64,000 bases of DNA from Gemmatimonadota bacterium (GCA_028875335.1 JAPPEF010000076.1:1-64000); one strand, 5' to 3'. Positions 27,680-37,370 are shown, numbered from the stretch's first letter. Notes: a model not told the origin generated them from the sequence alone. Program-made: numbers and translations.

Positions 27680-29389
27680 ATGAAAAGAGCCAGTGTAACC
27701 CCTTCCTCCGTGCTGTTTTTTATAGGATTGCTCTGCGCCCTAGTCACCTGCGGCCAGGACCCTCGGGAAGATATCGTGGCTGTAGTGGGAGAGCGACAGA
27801 TCACGGCGGGAGATCTGCGCAAATTCGCGCTCAATCTGCTGCCGGGACTGCGCTCGAACGAAGAAGGGCAGAAGGCCAGAGAGGACTATCTGCAAACCCT
27901 GATTGACCGGCAGGTTCTGCTTCTGGAAGCCTACGACCAAGGACTGGACCAAGATCCCGAATTGCTCAAAGCGCACAGGGCCAAAGAGCAGGAGCATATC
28001 GTCGCGATCTTTTTCAAACGGGAAATCAGGCCGCAGATTGCGGTTTCCGAGGAGGAGATCCACCGCTTTTTTGCAGAACGGGCAATGGCCCAAGAGCGTT
28101 TTCTCGCCACCATCGTCGTGGAGACCGAAGACGAAGGTCAGCGGATCCGGCAGGAACTCCACGAAGGCGGCAGTTTTGCGGTACTGGCCCAGGCCCATTC
28201 GTTGGACACTGGATCGGCCGAGCGGGGAGGGGAGGTGGGATTTGTCAATCGCTCCCGGGCTGAGCGCATGAGAATACCCGCCGCTATATTTGACTCGCTG
28301 CAAACGGGCACCGTATCGCCTCTCCTGCCCATTGGCGAACACTACCAACTGATCCGCTTCTTGGCAGACCGCCGCGCAGTCCTGGAAGCCTATCGGGCTA
28401 GAATCGCACGGCAGTTGATGGCAGAGAAGGCGCAAGATATAGAAGCTCAGAAAGTGGAATTGCTGGCCCATGAACTCGGCTGGCGCATGGCACCGGAAGG
28501 ATTGGCGCTTTTGCGCCAGAGTGCAAAGTCGGCAAGGGGAAGGGAGAGGGTGTCGTTCACTGCAGAGCAGAACGAGGTCCCGCTCTTCAAGTACGAAGGG
28601 AGTGAGATCGCCTTGGGCGAGTACCTCGAGGTATTGCGCGCCCATAGAATTGATAATCCGCAGGCTTTTCGGGACAGTGCCTTCATCGCCTCGGTTGCGC
28701 GCCGATTTTTGCTGACACCTGCCATGTTTGGGGTTGCAGCGGCCCGACTCGGCATCCCGGAGGAGCCGGAGGTTTTGCAGTGGCTAGAGACAGTAAAAGA
28801 AGAATTGATGCTGCTCCAGCTACGGCAGCGGGAAGTCAGCGCCAGCATTTCGCCGAGCGCAGAGGAAGTGCGGCAATTCTACGAGGAACACCGCGAGAAA
28901 TTCTACCTTCCCGAACTCATATGCTTTGATGAATTGCTGACCCCCACCCTAGCAGAGGGACAAAATCTCAGGACGGAAATCGCTAAAGACACTAATCTAT
29001 TGGAACTGGCTAGGGCAAAAAATCTGCCTACGAGGCGCCGAGGGACCGATGGCCTAGTCTGTATGAACAAATATTACAAGACGGCCTATCCCCAGCTATG
29101 GGAGGCCCTCAAGGCAGCGCCTGTGGGAGAATTGCGTGGCCCTGTACTCGCTGGAGAAGGGTATGCCATCTTTAAGGTTCAAAGGCGCGAGGAAGGACGG
29201 CAGCAGCCCTTTGAACAGGCCCGCAAAAGAGCGCGGGCCTCTCTGGTTCAGCGCTTGGAACGCCAGCGCTTTGACGAGCTGCTCAACGAGCTGCGCCAGA
29301 AGTACCAGGACCAGATTGAGGTTTATGCGGACCGTCTAGAAGAGGCCCTGCCAGAAGTCCTGCTGGCTAGTGCGACAGAGGAACTCTGA
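27680..29389 (+). CDS. SurA-like parvulin peptidyl-prolyl isomerase lipoprotein
   Basis: The start at 27680 gives a 569-residue lipoprotein: signal peptide with lipobox LVTC (Cys19 of the precursor), then Q-D-P-R. After a helical SurA-like N-domain (IVAVVGERQITAGDLRKFAL), residues about 135-230 form a parvulin (rotamase) domain: IVVETEDEGQRIRQEL, SFAVLAQAHSLDTGSAERGG, VGFVNRSR, then FDSLQTGTVSPLLPIGEHYQ. A second, degenerate rotamase-like part follows at about 400-510 (FYLPELICFDELLT; PVGELRGPVLAGEGYAIFKV). Such proteins help fold exported and outer-membrane proteins in the periplasm. Here it heads the plus-strand run with an OPT-like protein, a surface protein and an SGNH hydrolase. It may be the folding helper for the locus (inference). 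Confidence 0.85.
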   Translation: MKRASVTPSSVLFFIGLLCALVTCGQDPREDIVAVVGERQITAGDLRKFALNLLPGLRSNEEGQKAREDYLQTLIDRQVLLLEAYDQGLDQDPELLKAHRAKEQEHIVAIFFKREIRPQIAVSEEEIHRFFAERAMAQERFLATIVVETEDEGQRIRQELHEGGSFAVLAQAHSLDTGSAERGGEVGFVNRSRAERMRIPAAIFDSLQTGTVSPLLPIGEHYQLIRFLADRRAVLEAYRARIARQLMAEKAQDIEAQKVELLAHELGWRMAPEGLALLRQSAKSARGRERVSFTAEQNEVPLFKYEGSEIALGEYLEVLRAHRIDNPQAFRDSAFIASVARRFLLTPAMFGVAAARLGIPEEPEVLQWLETVKEELMLLQLRQREVSASISPSAEEVRQFYEEHREKFYLPELICFDELLTPTLAEGQNLRTEIAKDTNLLELARAKNLPTRRRGTDGLVCMNKYYKTAYPQLWEALKAAPVGELRGPVLAGEGYAIFKVQRREEGRQQPFEQARKRARASLVQRLERQRFDELLNELRQKYQDQIEVYADRLEEALPEVLLASATEEL

Positions 29390-29439
29390 GCAAATAAAAA
29401 TTGCCAGAGTCGCAACGTTCCAAGTGCAGGAGATCTGCT

Positions 29440-31392
29440 TTGGCTAAAATCCCCCTCGAAGCTCTTGGTTTTCGTGCGCTCCTCATCGGCGCCGTGGGGT
29501 CGGGGATGATCGGCGCTGGTGTTCTCTACTGCAATATGGTGCTGCAAGGCTCTCGCATCGCTTCGTATTTCAATACCCCTGCGGCCCTCATCCTGTTCTT
29601 CGTTCTAGTTTTCTTTGGCAACACCGCCCTAGGCCTGATCCGCCGCTCGTGGATGCTCAACCGCGCCGAACTCGCCCTGATCTACATCATGTGGATCGTG
29701 GCCACCGCCATCCCCGAATGGGGCCTGACCAGCTTTCTGCTGACGGATATCACCAGTCCGATCTACAACGCCACGCCCGAAAACAATTGGGCCGAATTGC
29801 TGCACCCCTTCATCCCGGACTGGATCATTCCCCACCACGACTTCGACCAAGTACAGAATTTTTTTGAAGGAGCGCCCAAAGGCCACAGCATTCCCTGGAT
29901 GCTGTGGCTGCGGCCTCTGGCCTACTGGATTCCCTTTGTCTTAGCCCTCTATTTGGCCATGATCTCCATTATGGTGATCTTGCGCAAGCAATGGGTCGAG
30001 CACGAGCGCCTCGTCTTTCCCGTGGTCCAGGTGCCCCTTGCCATGATCCAGGACGCCGCCACCGGTCCCTCGCTGATCAAGCCGTTTTTCAAAAATCCGC
30101 TGATGTGGCTGGGTTTTGCCATACCAGCCATCCTCCAAAGCCTCAACGGGCTCAACCCCTATTTCCCCTCCATCCCGCGCCTCTATTGGGGAACGCACCT
30201 TTCCCTTTTCGGGGATACCATTACTATTCCGTTCATTCTGAGCTTCCAGATGCTGGGCTTTTCCTATTTCGTCAACCGAGACATCCTCTTCGGCTTGTGC
30301 TTCTTCCACCTGCTCAATGTCATCCAGCAAGGCATCTTCGCCTATCTGGGAATCCAGAAAATCGATCCGCTGCTCAGTGTCTATACCCGCGGCGGCCCCA
30401 TGGTCGCCCACCAAGGACTGGGTGCCTTCATCGTCTTGGTTCTCTTTGGCCTGTGGACCGCACGAGGGCATTTGCGCGCCGTCTTGAGCAAAGCGCTTAA
30501 GAAAAACTCCGCCGTTGACGACAGCGACGAGATTCTCTCTTACCGAGCGGCAGTTCTAGTACTGGGCGGCAGTCTGCTCTTTATGGGAGTGTGGATTTGG
30601 CAGTCGGGGCTGCCGGCCTGGATCACGCCCTTTTATCTTGGCTTGGCCTTCATTCTCTTCATCGGTCTAACGCGCATCGTAGCCGAAGGGGGGATAGTTT
30701 ACATTTTTGCCCCGATGACGGCCTCGGACTTCGTGGTGGCCGGCTTTGGGACGCGGGCGTTGGGCCCTTCGGGGATTGTGGCGATGGCGTTCACATTCGT
30801 CTGGGCCAGCGACATTCTCACCTTTGTGATGGCCTCCTGCGCCAACGGTCTAAAGCTGGCCCAGGAGACGATTAGGCGGAATCGGCGTTTGATTTTCTGG
30901 GGTATGATCGTAGCCATTCTGGTGGCCATCGCCAGTTCGGTCTGGGCCATGCTGGCCATAGCGTATAAATACGGCGGCATCAATACAGACAAGTGGTTTT
31001 TTGGCGTGGGCTCTCGTTATCCATTTGAAAATGCCGCTTTTCGCATGCAAATCCCCGAAGGGCCGCACTGGGAAAACTGGATCTACACGGGCATCGGGGG
31101 CACCATCATGGGACTGTTAATGGTGGCGCGCCAGCGCTTCTTGTGGTGGCCTTTTCACCCGCTCGGTTTTCCGGTCAGTCTGCTCTTCGGCACCGTGTTT
31201 TTCAGCGTCTTGCTGGCCTGGCTGATCAAGACGGTAGTGATTAAGTACGGCGGTCCCCAATTGTATTTGAAGACGCGCCCCTTTTTTTTAGGGTTGATCC
31301 TGGGTCAGTTCGTCACCGCTGGATTCTGGCTGGCGGTCAGCTATTTTACCAAAATTCCCGGAGGGTACAATTATCTGTCGGGATATTTTTGA
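29440..31392 (+). CDS. OPT-like multi-pass membrane protein (DUF6785/DUF6784-type), 650 aa
   Basis: The TTG at 29440 is chosen because AGGAG lies seven bases upstream; the frame stays open to 29401 without a better start. The protein has roughly 14 hydrophobic segments. Characteristic sequence includes a conserved loop with PEWGLTSFLLTDI, the motif VEHERLVFPVVQVPLAM and WLRPLAYWIPFVLALY. These resemble the OPT-like proteins labelled DUF6785/DUF6784 in uncultured bacterial genomes. It is a distant paralogue of the 806-residue protein at 1003. Placement between a foldase lipoprotein and a large surface protein hints at envelope transport, but the substrate is unknown. Confidence 0.7.
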   Translation: MAKIPLEALGFRALLIGAVGSGMIGAGVLYCNMVLQGSRIASYFNTPAALILFFVLVFFGNTALGLIRRSWMLNRAELALIYIMWIVATAIPEWGLTSFLLTDITSPIYNATPENNWAELLHPFIPDWIIPHHDFDQVQNFFEGAPKGHSIPWMLWLRPLAYWIPFVLALYLAMISIMVILRKQWVEHERLVFPVVQVPLAMIQDAATGPSLIKPFFKNPLMWLGFAIPAILQSLNGLNPYFPSIPRLYWGTHLSLFGDTITIPFILSFQMLGFSYFVNRDILFGLCFFHLLNVIQQGIFAYLGIQKIDPLLSVYTRGGPMVAHQGLGAFIVLVLFGLWTARGHLRAVLSKALKKNSAVDDSDEILSYRAAVLVLGGSLLFMGVWIWQSGLPAWITPFYLGLAFILFIGLTRIVAEGGIVYIFAPMTASDFVVAGFGTRALGPSGIVAMAFTFVWASDILTFVMASCANGLKLAQETIRRNRRLIFWGMIVAILVAIASSVWAMLAIAYKYGGINTDKWFFGVGSRYPFENAAFRMQIPEGPHWENWIYTGIGGTIMGLLMVARQRFLWWPFHPLGFPVSLLFGTVFFSVLLAWLIKTVVIKYGGPQLYLKTRPFFLGLILGQFVTAGFWLAVSYFTKIPGGYNYLSGYF

Positions 31393-31500
31393 TGCGAATC
31401 CCCTAGTCCTACTAGACAGGGAGGAATTCGGTTTGAGTTGCGCCCTAATCCTTTATATTTATGGCAGGCAAAGTCGGCCTACTTACCCTGAAAAAAGGGG

Positions 31501-34500
31501 ATGTCCGAGATGGCTCACTACAAAAGTACCTTCCGGTCGGAACAGGTTTACTTTTTCGCTGTATTCTCGCTGTGCCTTTTGGCCTGTTGGACGGGTCGGA
31601 GTCGGGCGCAGCCGCCCGAGCAGGGCTACAGCATATCCGCGGAAGGGATCGTGGTGGACAGGGCCGAGCAATGGGAAGCGTGGGGCCGGCCCGATCACGC
31701 GGTGACAATAGATCCCGCAACCCACACGGCCGCGCCGCGCCGCATTAGCAAAAATATCAACGTCATAGAAGATACGGAGCGGTTCCGCATCAAGATCGGC
31801 GACCAGAAAGCATATGATAAACTGGTCAGGACCCTGAAGCGGGAGGGTGCCTCGCTGCCGCTCAACATAGTCACGGGCCCGGCCTATGTAGCCGGTGCCC
31901 CAATTTTGCACATGAAAGCGGACACAAAGAAAGGCATAGAGGTAGGCGATCCCGTGATCTGGTACTTCTACCAGGGAGGCATCAGGGAGGCACCCTACCA
32001 CTCGGAAATGGCCGCCAATATCCTCGACGGCGATCCGAGTACCTACTGGGAGCCGAGTACCGAGGTGAGCGAGGAAGAGTACCATGCCTTGCCGCCGGGC
32101 GAACAGGGGCTCATTTATTATTTCGCCAAAGACGAGGCCGGCCAAGAGCGTCGCGTGGACCGGGATACCTACGAGCAGACCAGCTCCAGTAGACGGCGAA
32201 TCCAGTACAACAGCCGATCTCTAGAAAAGTGGTACGTGGATGTGGAGTTAGGCCGGGTGGTACCGGTCTCAAAGATCGTGCTGCGCTTTGTGGACGAAGA
32301 AGTAGGCGAGCCCTTCCGCCAGTTCCGCATCCTCACCACGCCCTCGCAAAAGCGGGACGCCACTTTGAGCCTGACTGCGCGCACGGTGACACCCAACGAG
32401 GATCGGCGAGTAGTCGCGTTCGACAATTCGGTTGCAAACGATCCGAGTAGGAATTACCTGCTAGTACACCGGCTGCGCATTCAGATCACGGACAGCAAAT
32501 TTGACAAGTTCAAGGAGGTCTCCGAGCGAGAATATATGGATCTGCCTCTGGGGGACCAGGGGGGGATCGATTATTTCATTGTAAATGCAGTTGGCAAAGA
32601 GACCAAGGTGGACAAAGCGGTCTTCGATCAGGTTTCTGCCGATCGCCAGAGCCGACTGGTCCATTACCAGCGAGAACGCCCCCGCCTAGCGGATATCGAG
32701 GTGTGGGCCCAGGGGAACAATATCGCCCTAGGCGTTATCCAAGGCGGCGGCAGTGTCGACCTACTTGGTCCATTGACCGCGGCAGAGGGATTTGACGGGA
32801 TCTACGACACCCATTTTAGGCAGGAGGTCTGGCAACCAGATCCCCGTTTTGAGGATAGAGGCACACTCATCGTAGACCTAGGAGCTGTCTTCTGGATCGA
32901 TCAATTGCGCTGGGTGGGAAGTATTTCTAGCAGCCATGAGTACTTGACCCGGGTCTCGGACGGAAGCAGAGACGCCAACGGCAATCTGAAGTGGACGCAA
33001 ATAGATCGGAGCGAAAAAGGCCAGACCCGGGTAAATTACGAACAACTCTTGGAGCGTCCCACGCGGGTGCGCTACTTGTGGTCCCGATCCACGGTGGATT
33101 TCCAGCGCGCCGCGGGGAGAGGAATCCTCTCGGACGGGTTCAGGGAAGTGCAGGTTTTTGGCGAGGGGTATCCCCCAGAGGTTGTTCTGACTTCGCCCAT
33201 GATCGAATTGCCGGGCGCGTTCATCCTAGGCAAGATAGAGTGGGAAGCCGATATTCCCGATCCCGGTCTGGTCGATGTGGAGATCCGCACCCGCACCGGA
33301 GACCGTTTGATAGAGAGAACCGAATACTACGGCAGCGGCGGCGACCCCAAGACCGAAGCGGACTACAATAAATTGCCCGCCAAGTTCCAAGGCCCTGTGG
33401 TCACCAGCAGGATCCCGGGAGGTGGATGGAGTCCTTGGAGTCAAAAATACATCGAGTCGGGCGAGCCCATCACTTCTCCCAGTCCGAGGCGATTTTTGCA
33501 GATTCAGGTGAAGATGGTTTCCGAGGTGCCCGACGTGGTCGCTAGTATCCGCTCCGTACGGGTGCATTTTCTTCCGTCGGTGGCCCGCCGCGCAACCGGC
33601 GAAATCTGGCCCAACGAGGTATCTCTGGGCACGCTGCAGGATTTTGAGGTCTACCTCAATCCCACCTTTGTGGAGCGCGAGCCCGATGGTCAGGGGAGTC
33701 GGCGCTTCGACGAGATCCTCATTGACGCCGATCCCATTCAGGAGACCGAACTCCTAGATGTGAGCCTAGGGTCGGAGGAGGACCTGCAAAATGGCACTGG
33801 GCAGAATTTCACCGAGCTCGGGTGGCGTCTGGTCGCGGGAGAGAAGGACTACTGGTTCGAGGACGCCGGAGAGCGCTTTCAGGCCCTGATTGATCCCATC
33901 TCCGGCGATACGCTCAAAGTCTTCGAGGGAGGAATCGCCGCTGGGGATGCCGATGCGGCCAGATCCAAACTGCTGATGCGTCTGCCGCACAAGGTCGGCT
34001 TGTTGCCCCAATCGGAGAAATCGCGGTTCTACAATCGGCTCATCTTGGCAGAGGGGGAAGAGATCCCCGTGGATGAGGATGGTCGCCCGCTGAACCAACT
34101 CACTTATTTGAGCCTGCCCTTAGAGCAGCGGGGGAGCACGGTCTACTTCCAGATTGTCGGTGAGAACCCGGATGGCACGCTTATCCAGGAAGAAGTCACC
34201 AATTTTCAGTACAAGAGTCTGGAGGATTCTCTGAAAGGGGAGACTCTCTATTTTCGCAAGCTAATCGGCAAGGGTGGAGAATTTCCCTTCGACCGGGCAG
34301 GGCAACCGCTGTCCCAGGCCGCGTACAACGCGTTGCCAACGGACGAGAAGGGATCGATTGTAGCTGCAGGAGAACTGGTCCGGGTCCGTTTTAAGGCCGA
34401 GGTGATATTGAATGGAAGCACGATCGACGCATCAATCCGCGACGCTGGTGGGCCGGCAATATGGCAGCAGGTAGATGCCGGGAATGCGACCTCTCTAAGA

Positions 34501-34863
34501 GAGGGAAACACGATGAGTATCGCCGTCCCGCTCAGTGCCCAAGTGGTGCGGGATGTGGAGATTTCGCCCAATCCCTTTACCCCCAACGCCGACGGCGTCA
34601 ACGACCAGCTGCAGATCCGTTTTTCCCTAGGCAACCTCAATACAAATCGCGCAGTACGGGTCGAGATTTTCGACCTCAGCGGCCGTCGAGTCTGGCACAA
34701 AGTCCAGATGGGGTTTGGCGAACAGAGCGTGGTGTGGAACGGCTGGGACGAAACGGAGCAGGTAGTTCCGCCCGGTCTCTATCTGTGCAAGATAGGGGTA
34801 GATGCGGACGCGGTGGAAGCTACTCACACGGTGGACTATCGGGTAGTTGCTGTGGTGTATTAG
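31501..34863 (+). CDS. Very large secreted surface protein with discoidin-like and FlgD-Ig-like domains, 1120 aa
   Basis: A signal peptide (FFAVFSLCLLACWT, cleavage near SRAQ at about residue 37) starts this 1120-residue protein, the largest of the four family members. Discoidin-like strands appear at about 245-300 and 450-560. The family core follows: DVEIRTRTGDR, GWSPWSQKY, TSPSPRRFLQIQ and GEIWPNEV. The C-terminal domain begins SPNPFTPNADGVNDQLQI and ends with PPGLYLCKIGVD. A distinctive feature is a short motif repeated five times, roughly Y-x-x-L-P-x(4)-Q-G-x(3)-Y-F. The repeats lie near residues 189, 340, 617, 863 and 936, with the motif inserted into otherwise different domains. It is flanked by an OPT-like protein and an SGNH hydrolase. 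The function is unknown. Confidence 0.78.
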   Translation: MSEMAHYKSTFRSEQVYFFAVFSLCLLACWTGRSRAQPPEQGYSISAEGIVVDRAEQWEAWGRPDHAVTIDPATHTAAPRRISKNINVIEDTERFRIKIGDQKAYDKLVRTLKREGASLPLNIVTGPAYVAGAPILHMKADTKKGIEVGDPVIWYFYQGGIREAPYHSEMAANILDGDPSTYWEPSTEVSEEEYHALPPGEQGLIYYFAKDEAGQERRVDRDTYEQTSSSRRRIQYNSRSLEKWYVDVELGRVVPVSKIVLRFVDEEVGEPFRQFRILTTPSQKRDATLSLTARTVTPNEDRRVVAFDNSVANDPSRNYLLVHRLRIQITDSKFDKFKEVSEREYMDLPLGDQGGIDYFIVNAVGKETKVDKAVFDQVSADRQSRLVHYQRERPRLADIEVWAQGNNIALGVIQGGGSVDLLGPLTAAEGFDGIYDTHFRQEVWQPDPRFEDRGTLIVDLGAVFWIDQLRWVGSISSSHEYLTRVSDGSRDANGNLKWTQIDRSEKGQTRVNYEQLLERPTRVRYLWSRSTVDFQRAAGRGILSDGFREVQVFGEGYPPEVVLTSPMIELPGAFILGKIEWEADIPDPGLVDVEIRTRTGDRLIERTEYYGSGGDPKTEADYNKLPAKFQGPVVTSRIPGGGWSPWSQKYIESGEPITSPSPRRFLQIQVKMVSEVPDVVASIRSVRVHFLPSVARRATGEIWPNEVSLGTLQDFEVYLNPTFVEREPDGQGSRRFDEILIDADPIQETELLDVSLGSEEDLQNGTGQNFTELGWRLVAGEKDYWFEDAGERFQALIDPISGDTLKVFEGGIAAGDADAARSKLLMRLPHKVGLLPQSEKSRFYNRLILAEGEEIPVDEDGRPLNQLTYLSLPLEQRGSTVYFQIVGENPDGTLIQEEVTNFQYKSLEDSLKGETLYFRKLIGKGGEFPFDRAGQPLSQAAYNALPTDEKGSIVAAGELVRVRFKAEVILNGSTIDASIRDAGGPAIWQQVDAGNATSLREGNTMSIAVPLSAQVVRDVEISPNPFTPNADGVNDQLQIRFSLGNLNTNRAVRVEIFDLSGRRVWHKVQMGFGEQSVVWNGWDETEQVVPPGLYLCKIGVDADAVEATHTVDYRVVAVVY

Positions 34864-34888
34864 GTAGCTAGTTGGCTTTGGCTCATCA

Positions 34889-36493
34889 ATGCTGAAGAAA
34901 TCGCTCCTCCTGAATCTTCTGGCGGTTCTGGTAGGGATGGGGGCTCTAGTACTGCTCGAAGTTGCCCTCTACCTAGCGGATGCAGGCCCTTCCAGTCGGC
35001 TTTTTTTGGCTTCCCACCGAGATGGAGAGGTCGTATGCGAGGTCAACCCACACGTCGGCCACCGTTTCTTTCAGCAGCAGTACCAGCGTCCCGTACCGTA
35101 CAATCCGAGTTTCCCACAAAAAAAACCACCTGACGCGGTGCGCATTTTCGTCCTAGGGGCCTCTACGCTGCTCGGTTTTCCCAACCCGCCCAATACGGCC
35201 TTTCCGCATTTTCTCACAGAAATGCTGGCCGATGTTTATCCAGACAGACACTTCGAGGTCATCAACTGCGGCATGACCGCCATCAATACCTTCTGTCTGC
35301 TGGACTTCGCAGCCGAAATCGTCGGGTATGAGCCGGACTTGATCATCCTCTACGCAGGACACAACGAATTTGTCGGCCCTTACGGGGTCACCACTCCCTT
35401 CCGCAAATTCGGCAACAACCGTACCTGGACCCGGCTCTACATGGAGTTGCAGCGCTCCAGAATCTACTACTTTCTCAGCGAGGCGATCTACCGTCTGCAA
35501 AAGTGGTGGAGCCCCGCAGAGGAGAAGTTCGGACTCCATCTGGTCGGCAGAGAAATTGGTCTGCTGGATGAGGAACACCGAGTCACTGCGGAAAACTACC
35601 GGGATAATCTAGGGGAAATACTGCTACAGGCCCGTCAGCACGGGACTCCGGTGCTAATCTCGACTCTCGTTGCCAATCTAAAGGACTTCTATCCGCTGCG
35701 CTCGGACTGCGACGACAGGGATTTATCGCGCGAACTGGACGGCCTAGTACGCCAGGGCCGACTGCAGGAAGCCATAGACCTCTGTGAGGAGGCGCTCGAT
35801 GAGGACCCCTATTGTGCCGGCATCCACTTTGAATTGGGCCGATTGCACTATAGGCGCAGGGAATACAACAAGGCTCACAAGGCCTTTGTCTACGCCCGCG
35901 ACATGGACAGGCTACCTTTTCGCGCCCCCGCAGTATTCAATCAGATCATCCGCAAGCTGGCCGGCGCGGCCGAGGACCAGATCCTGTTGAGCGATGTGGA
36001 AAAAGTCTTTGCCGCCAACTCGCCGCACGGCATTGTCGGGAACGAATTGATCGCTGAGTACTTGCATCCAACTGTGTATGGGCATTACCTAATTGCCCGC
36101 TCTATGGTCGGGGATCTAGTCCAGAGTTCTGTCGGTGCAAACTGGGGAGAAGGCGATACGGGTAGGCTGAAAAACTATGAAGCCTATGCCCACCAACTCG
36201 GTTATTCGCTGTGGGCCCGCGTCTTCTACCGCAATGACCTGATACTCTTCTTGCGCAATATGCCCTACCGAGAACCGCCGACAGTACTGCGTCGATACGT
36301 GGCCGAACTCATGGGCCGACAAATAGAGGATATTTCCCAATTCGAAGCGACCCAACGCAGGAACTTTGCAGAGCAGAAAGGGATGGTATTCCTCTTCCGA
36401 ATGGTCGATTTTTTGCTGCCCGAGGATCGCAGGGCTATCGAGGGGAAGCTCAGAAAGTTGACCAGTGGGGTTGAATCAGCGCAGCAGCACTAA
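34889..36493 (+). CDS. Membrane-anchored SGNH/GDSL-type hydrolase with TPR-like part
   Basis: This 534-residue protein has one N-terminal membrane segment (LLNLLAVLVGMGALVLLEVA), so it is probably anchored and faces the periplasm. Residues about 85-200 match SGNH hydrolases: VLGASTLLGFP (nucleophile block, Ser in G-A-S-T), INCGMTAINTF (Gly block) and LYAGHNEFVG (Asn block). The catalytic His block is LHPTVYGHYLIA at about 392. Between them a helical part (residues about 275-350) looks like TPR (LQEAIDLCEEALDEDPYCAG). SGNH enzymes remove or transfer acyl groups on sugars, lipids or peptidoglycan. The gene begins 25 bases after the large surface-protein gene, so it likely shares its transcript. 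The substrate is not known. Confidence 0.78.
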   Translation: MLKKSLLLNLLAVLVGMGALVLLEVALYLADAGPSSRLFLASHRDGEVVCEVNPHVGHRFFQQQYQRPVPYNPSFPQKKPPDAVRIFVLGASTLLGFPNPPNTAFPHFLTEMLADVYPDRHFEVINCGMTAINTFCLLDFAAEIVGYEPDLIILYAGHNEFVGPYGVTTPFRKFGNNRTWTRLYMELQRSRIYYFLSEAIYRLQKWWSPAEEKFGLHLVGREIGLLDEEHRVTAENYRDNLGEILLQARQHGTPVLISTLVANLKDFYPLRSDCDDRDLSRELDGLVRQGRLQEAIDLCEEALDEDPYCAGIHFELGRLHYRRREYNKAHKAFVYARDMDRLPFRAPAVFNQIIRKLAGAAEDQILLSDVEKVFAANSPHGIVGNELIAEYLHPTVYGHYLIARSMVGDLVQSSVGANWGEGDTGRLKNYEAYAHQLGYSLWARVFYRNDLILFLRNMPYREPPTVLRRYVAELMGRQIEDISQFEATQRRNFAEQKGMVFLFRMVDFLLPEDRRAIEGKLRKLTSGVESAQQH

Positions 36494-36535
36494 TTTGCGC
36501 TTCTCTAACGGATTGCCTACCCGCAGGTGGTAGCG

Positions 36536-37348
36536 CTACAAATCGGCAAAATACGTCCGCATCTTCTCCAGACCAATCCGGGCGACTTCCGCCGGATCCT
36601 GCTCCCATAGCCCCGGATTAAATAACTCCAACGACACAAACCCCTCGTATCCCTGCGCTTGCGCCAGCCGCTCGATCTCGCGCAGTGGCCCGACCCCGTC
36701 GCCCGGCATCACCCGGTCGGCGTCGCTTTGTTCGGCAAAGGGCTTGTCGCCGGGGGCATCGTTCCAGTGCCAGACCGCCACCTTGTCGCCAGGTACCTTG
36801 GCGATACTCGCAACCGGGCCGCCACCGCGTACAATGTGGAACGGGTCCATGATCAAACTTGCATCTGGATGGTCGGCGTCAGTGGCAATCTGCCAAGCTT
36901 GGTCAATGGTGTACACGCTTTGCACAAAGCCTAGGTACTCCATCGCCGGCCGCACGCCAATTTCTTTGCCGATCTCCAGCAATTCGCGGTAATCGGCTCC
37001 GCCTCGGCTCAGGTCGCAGGAGTCTCGCGGCGGGCTGGCGACGATAAACTCAGCTCCCACCGCTACCGCCTGAGCCATCCGCCGCCGCACCTCCTCCAAT
37101 GCCTGCGCTCGCGCCGCGCCCTCAGCCCCCAACCAACCGTGGAGTGCAATGACCGTCGGCACTGCCAACCCGTAGTCGTCCAGTGCCTGTCGCACGTCCG
37201 CAAGCGAACCGCCCTGCTGCTCGTGCGCAGTCAAGTCGTCGTTCCACAGCTCAATGCCCTCGTAGCCGGTCTGCCCGGCGATGCGGATTTTCTCCATCAG
37301 CGATGCCGGGCGGATCGTCGATGTGTTGAGCGCGTATTTCACCGTCAT
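36536..37348 (-). CDS. Sugar phosphate isomerase/epimerase (xylose isomerase-like TIM barrel)
   Basis: The start at 37348 (MTVKYALNTSTIRP) is supported by AAGGAAG upstream; the longer frame starting at 37393 lacks this. The 270 residues follow the AP2Ec/xylose isomerase-like TIM-barrel pattern: GYEGIELWNDDL early, then VGAEFIVASPP, YLGFVQSVYTID, DPFHIVRGG (metal-site His/Asp) and VWHWNDAP. Late GYEGFVSLELFNP provides the final Glu of the metal site. Family members interconvert sugars or related acids in carbohydrate catabolism. The genes at 34889 (+) and this one are convergent. No neighbouring sugar kinase or transporter identifies the substrate. Confidence 0.82.
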   Translation of the reverse strand: MTVKYALNTSTIRPASLMEKIRIAGQTGYEGIELWNDDLTAHEQQGGSLADVRQALDDYGLAVPTVIALHGWLGAEGAARAQALEEVRRRMAQAVAVGAEFIVASPPRDSCDLSRGGADYRELLEIGKEIGVRPAMEYLGFVQSVYTIDQAWQIATDADHPDASLIMDPFHIVRGGGPVASIAKVPGDKVAVWHWNDAPGDKPFAEQSDADRVMPGDGVGPLREIERLAQAQGYEGFVSLELFNPGLWEQDPAEVARIGLEKMRTYFADL

Positions 37349-37370
37349 GTTGCTTCCTTTCTCGTTCTTG

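Noticed and set aside
27740..28645. Minus-strand frame of 301 codons inside the PPIase gene
   Set aside because: It has no family features, lies fully opposite the SurA-like gene, and its codon pattern is that of a shadow frame.
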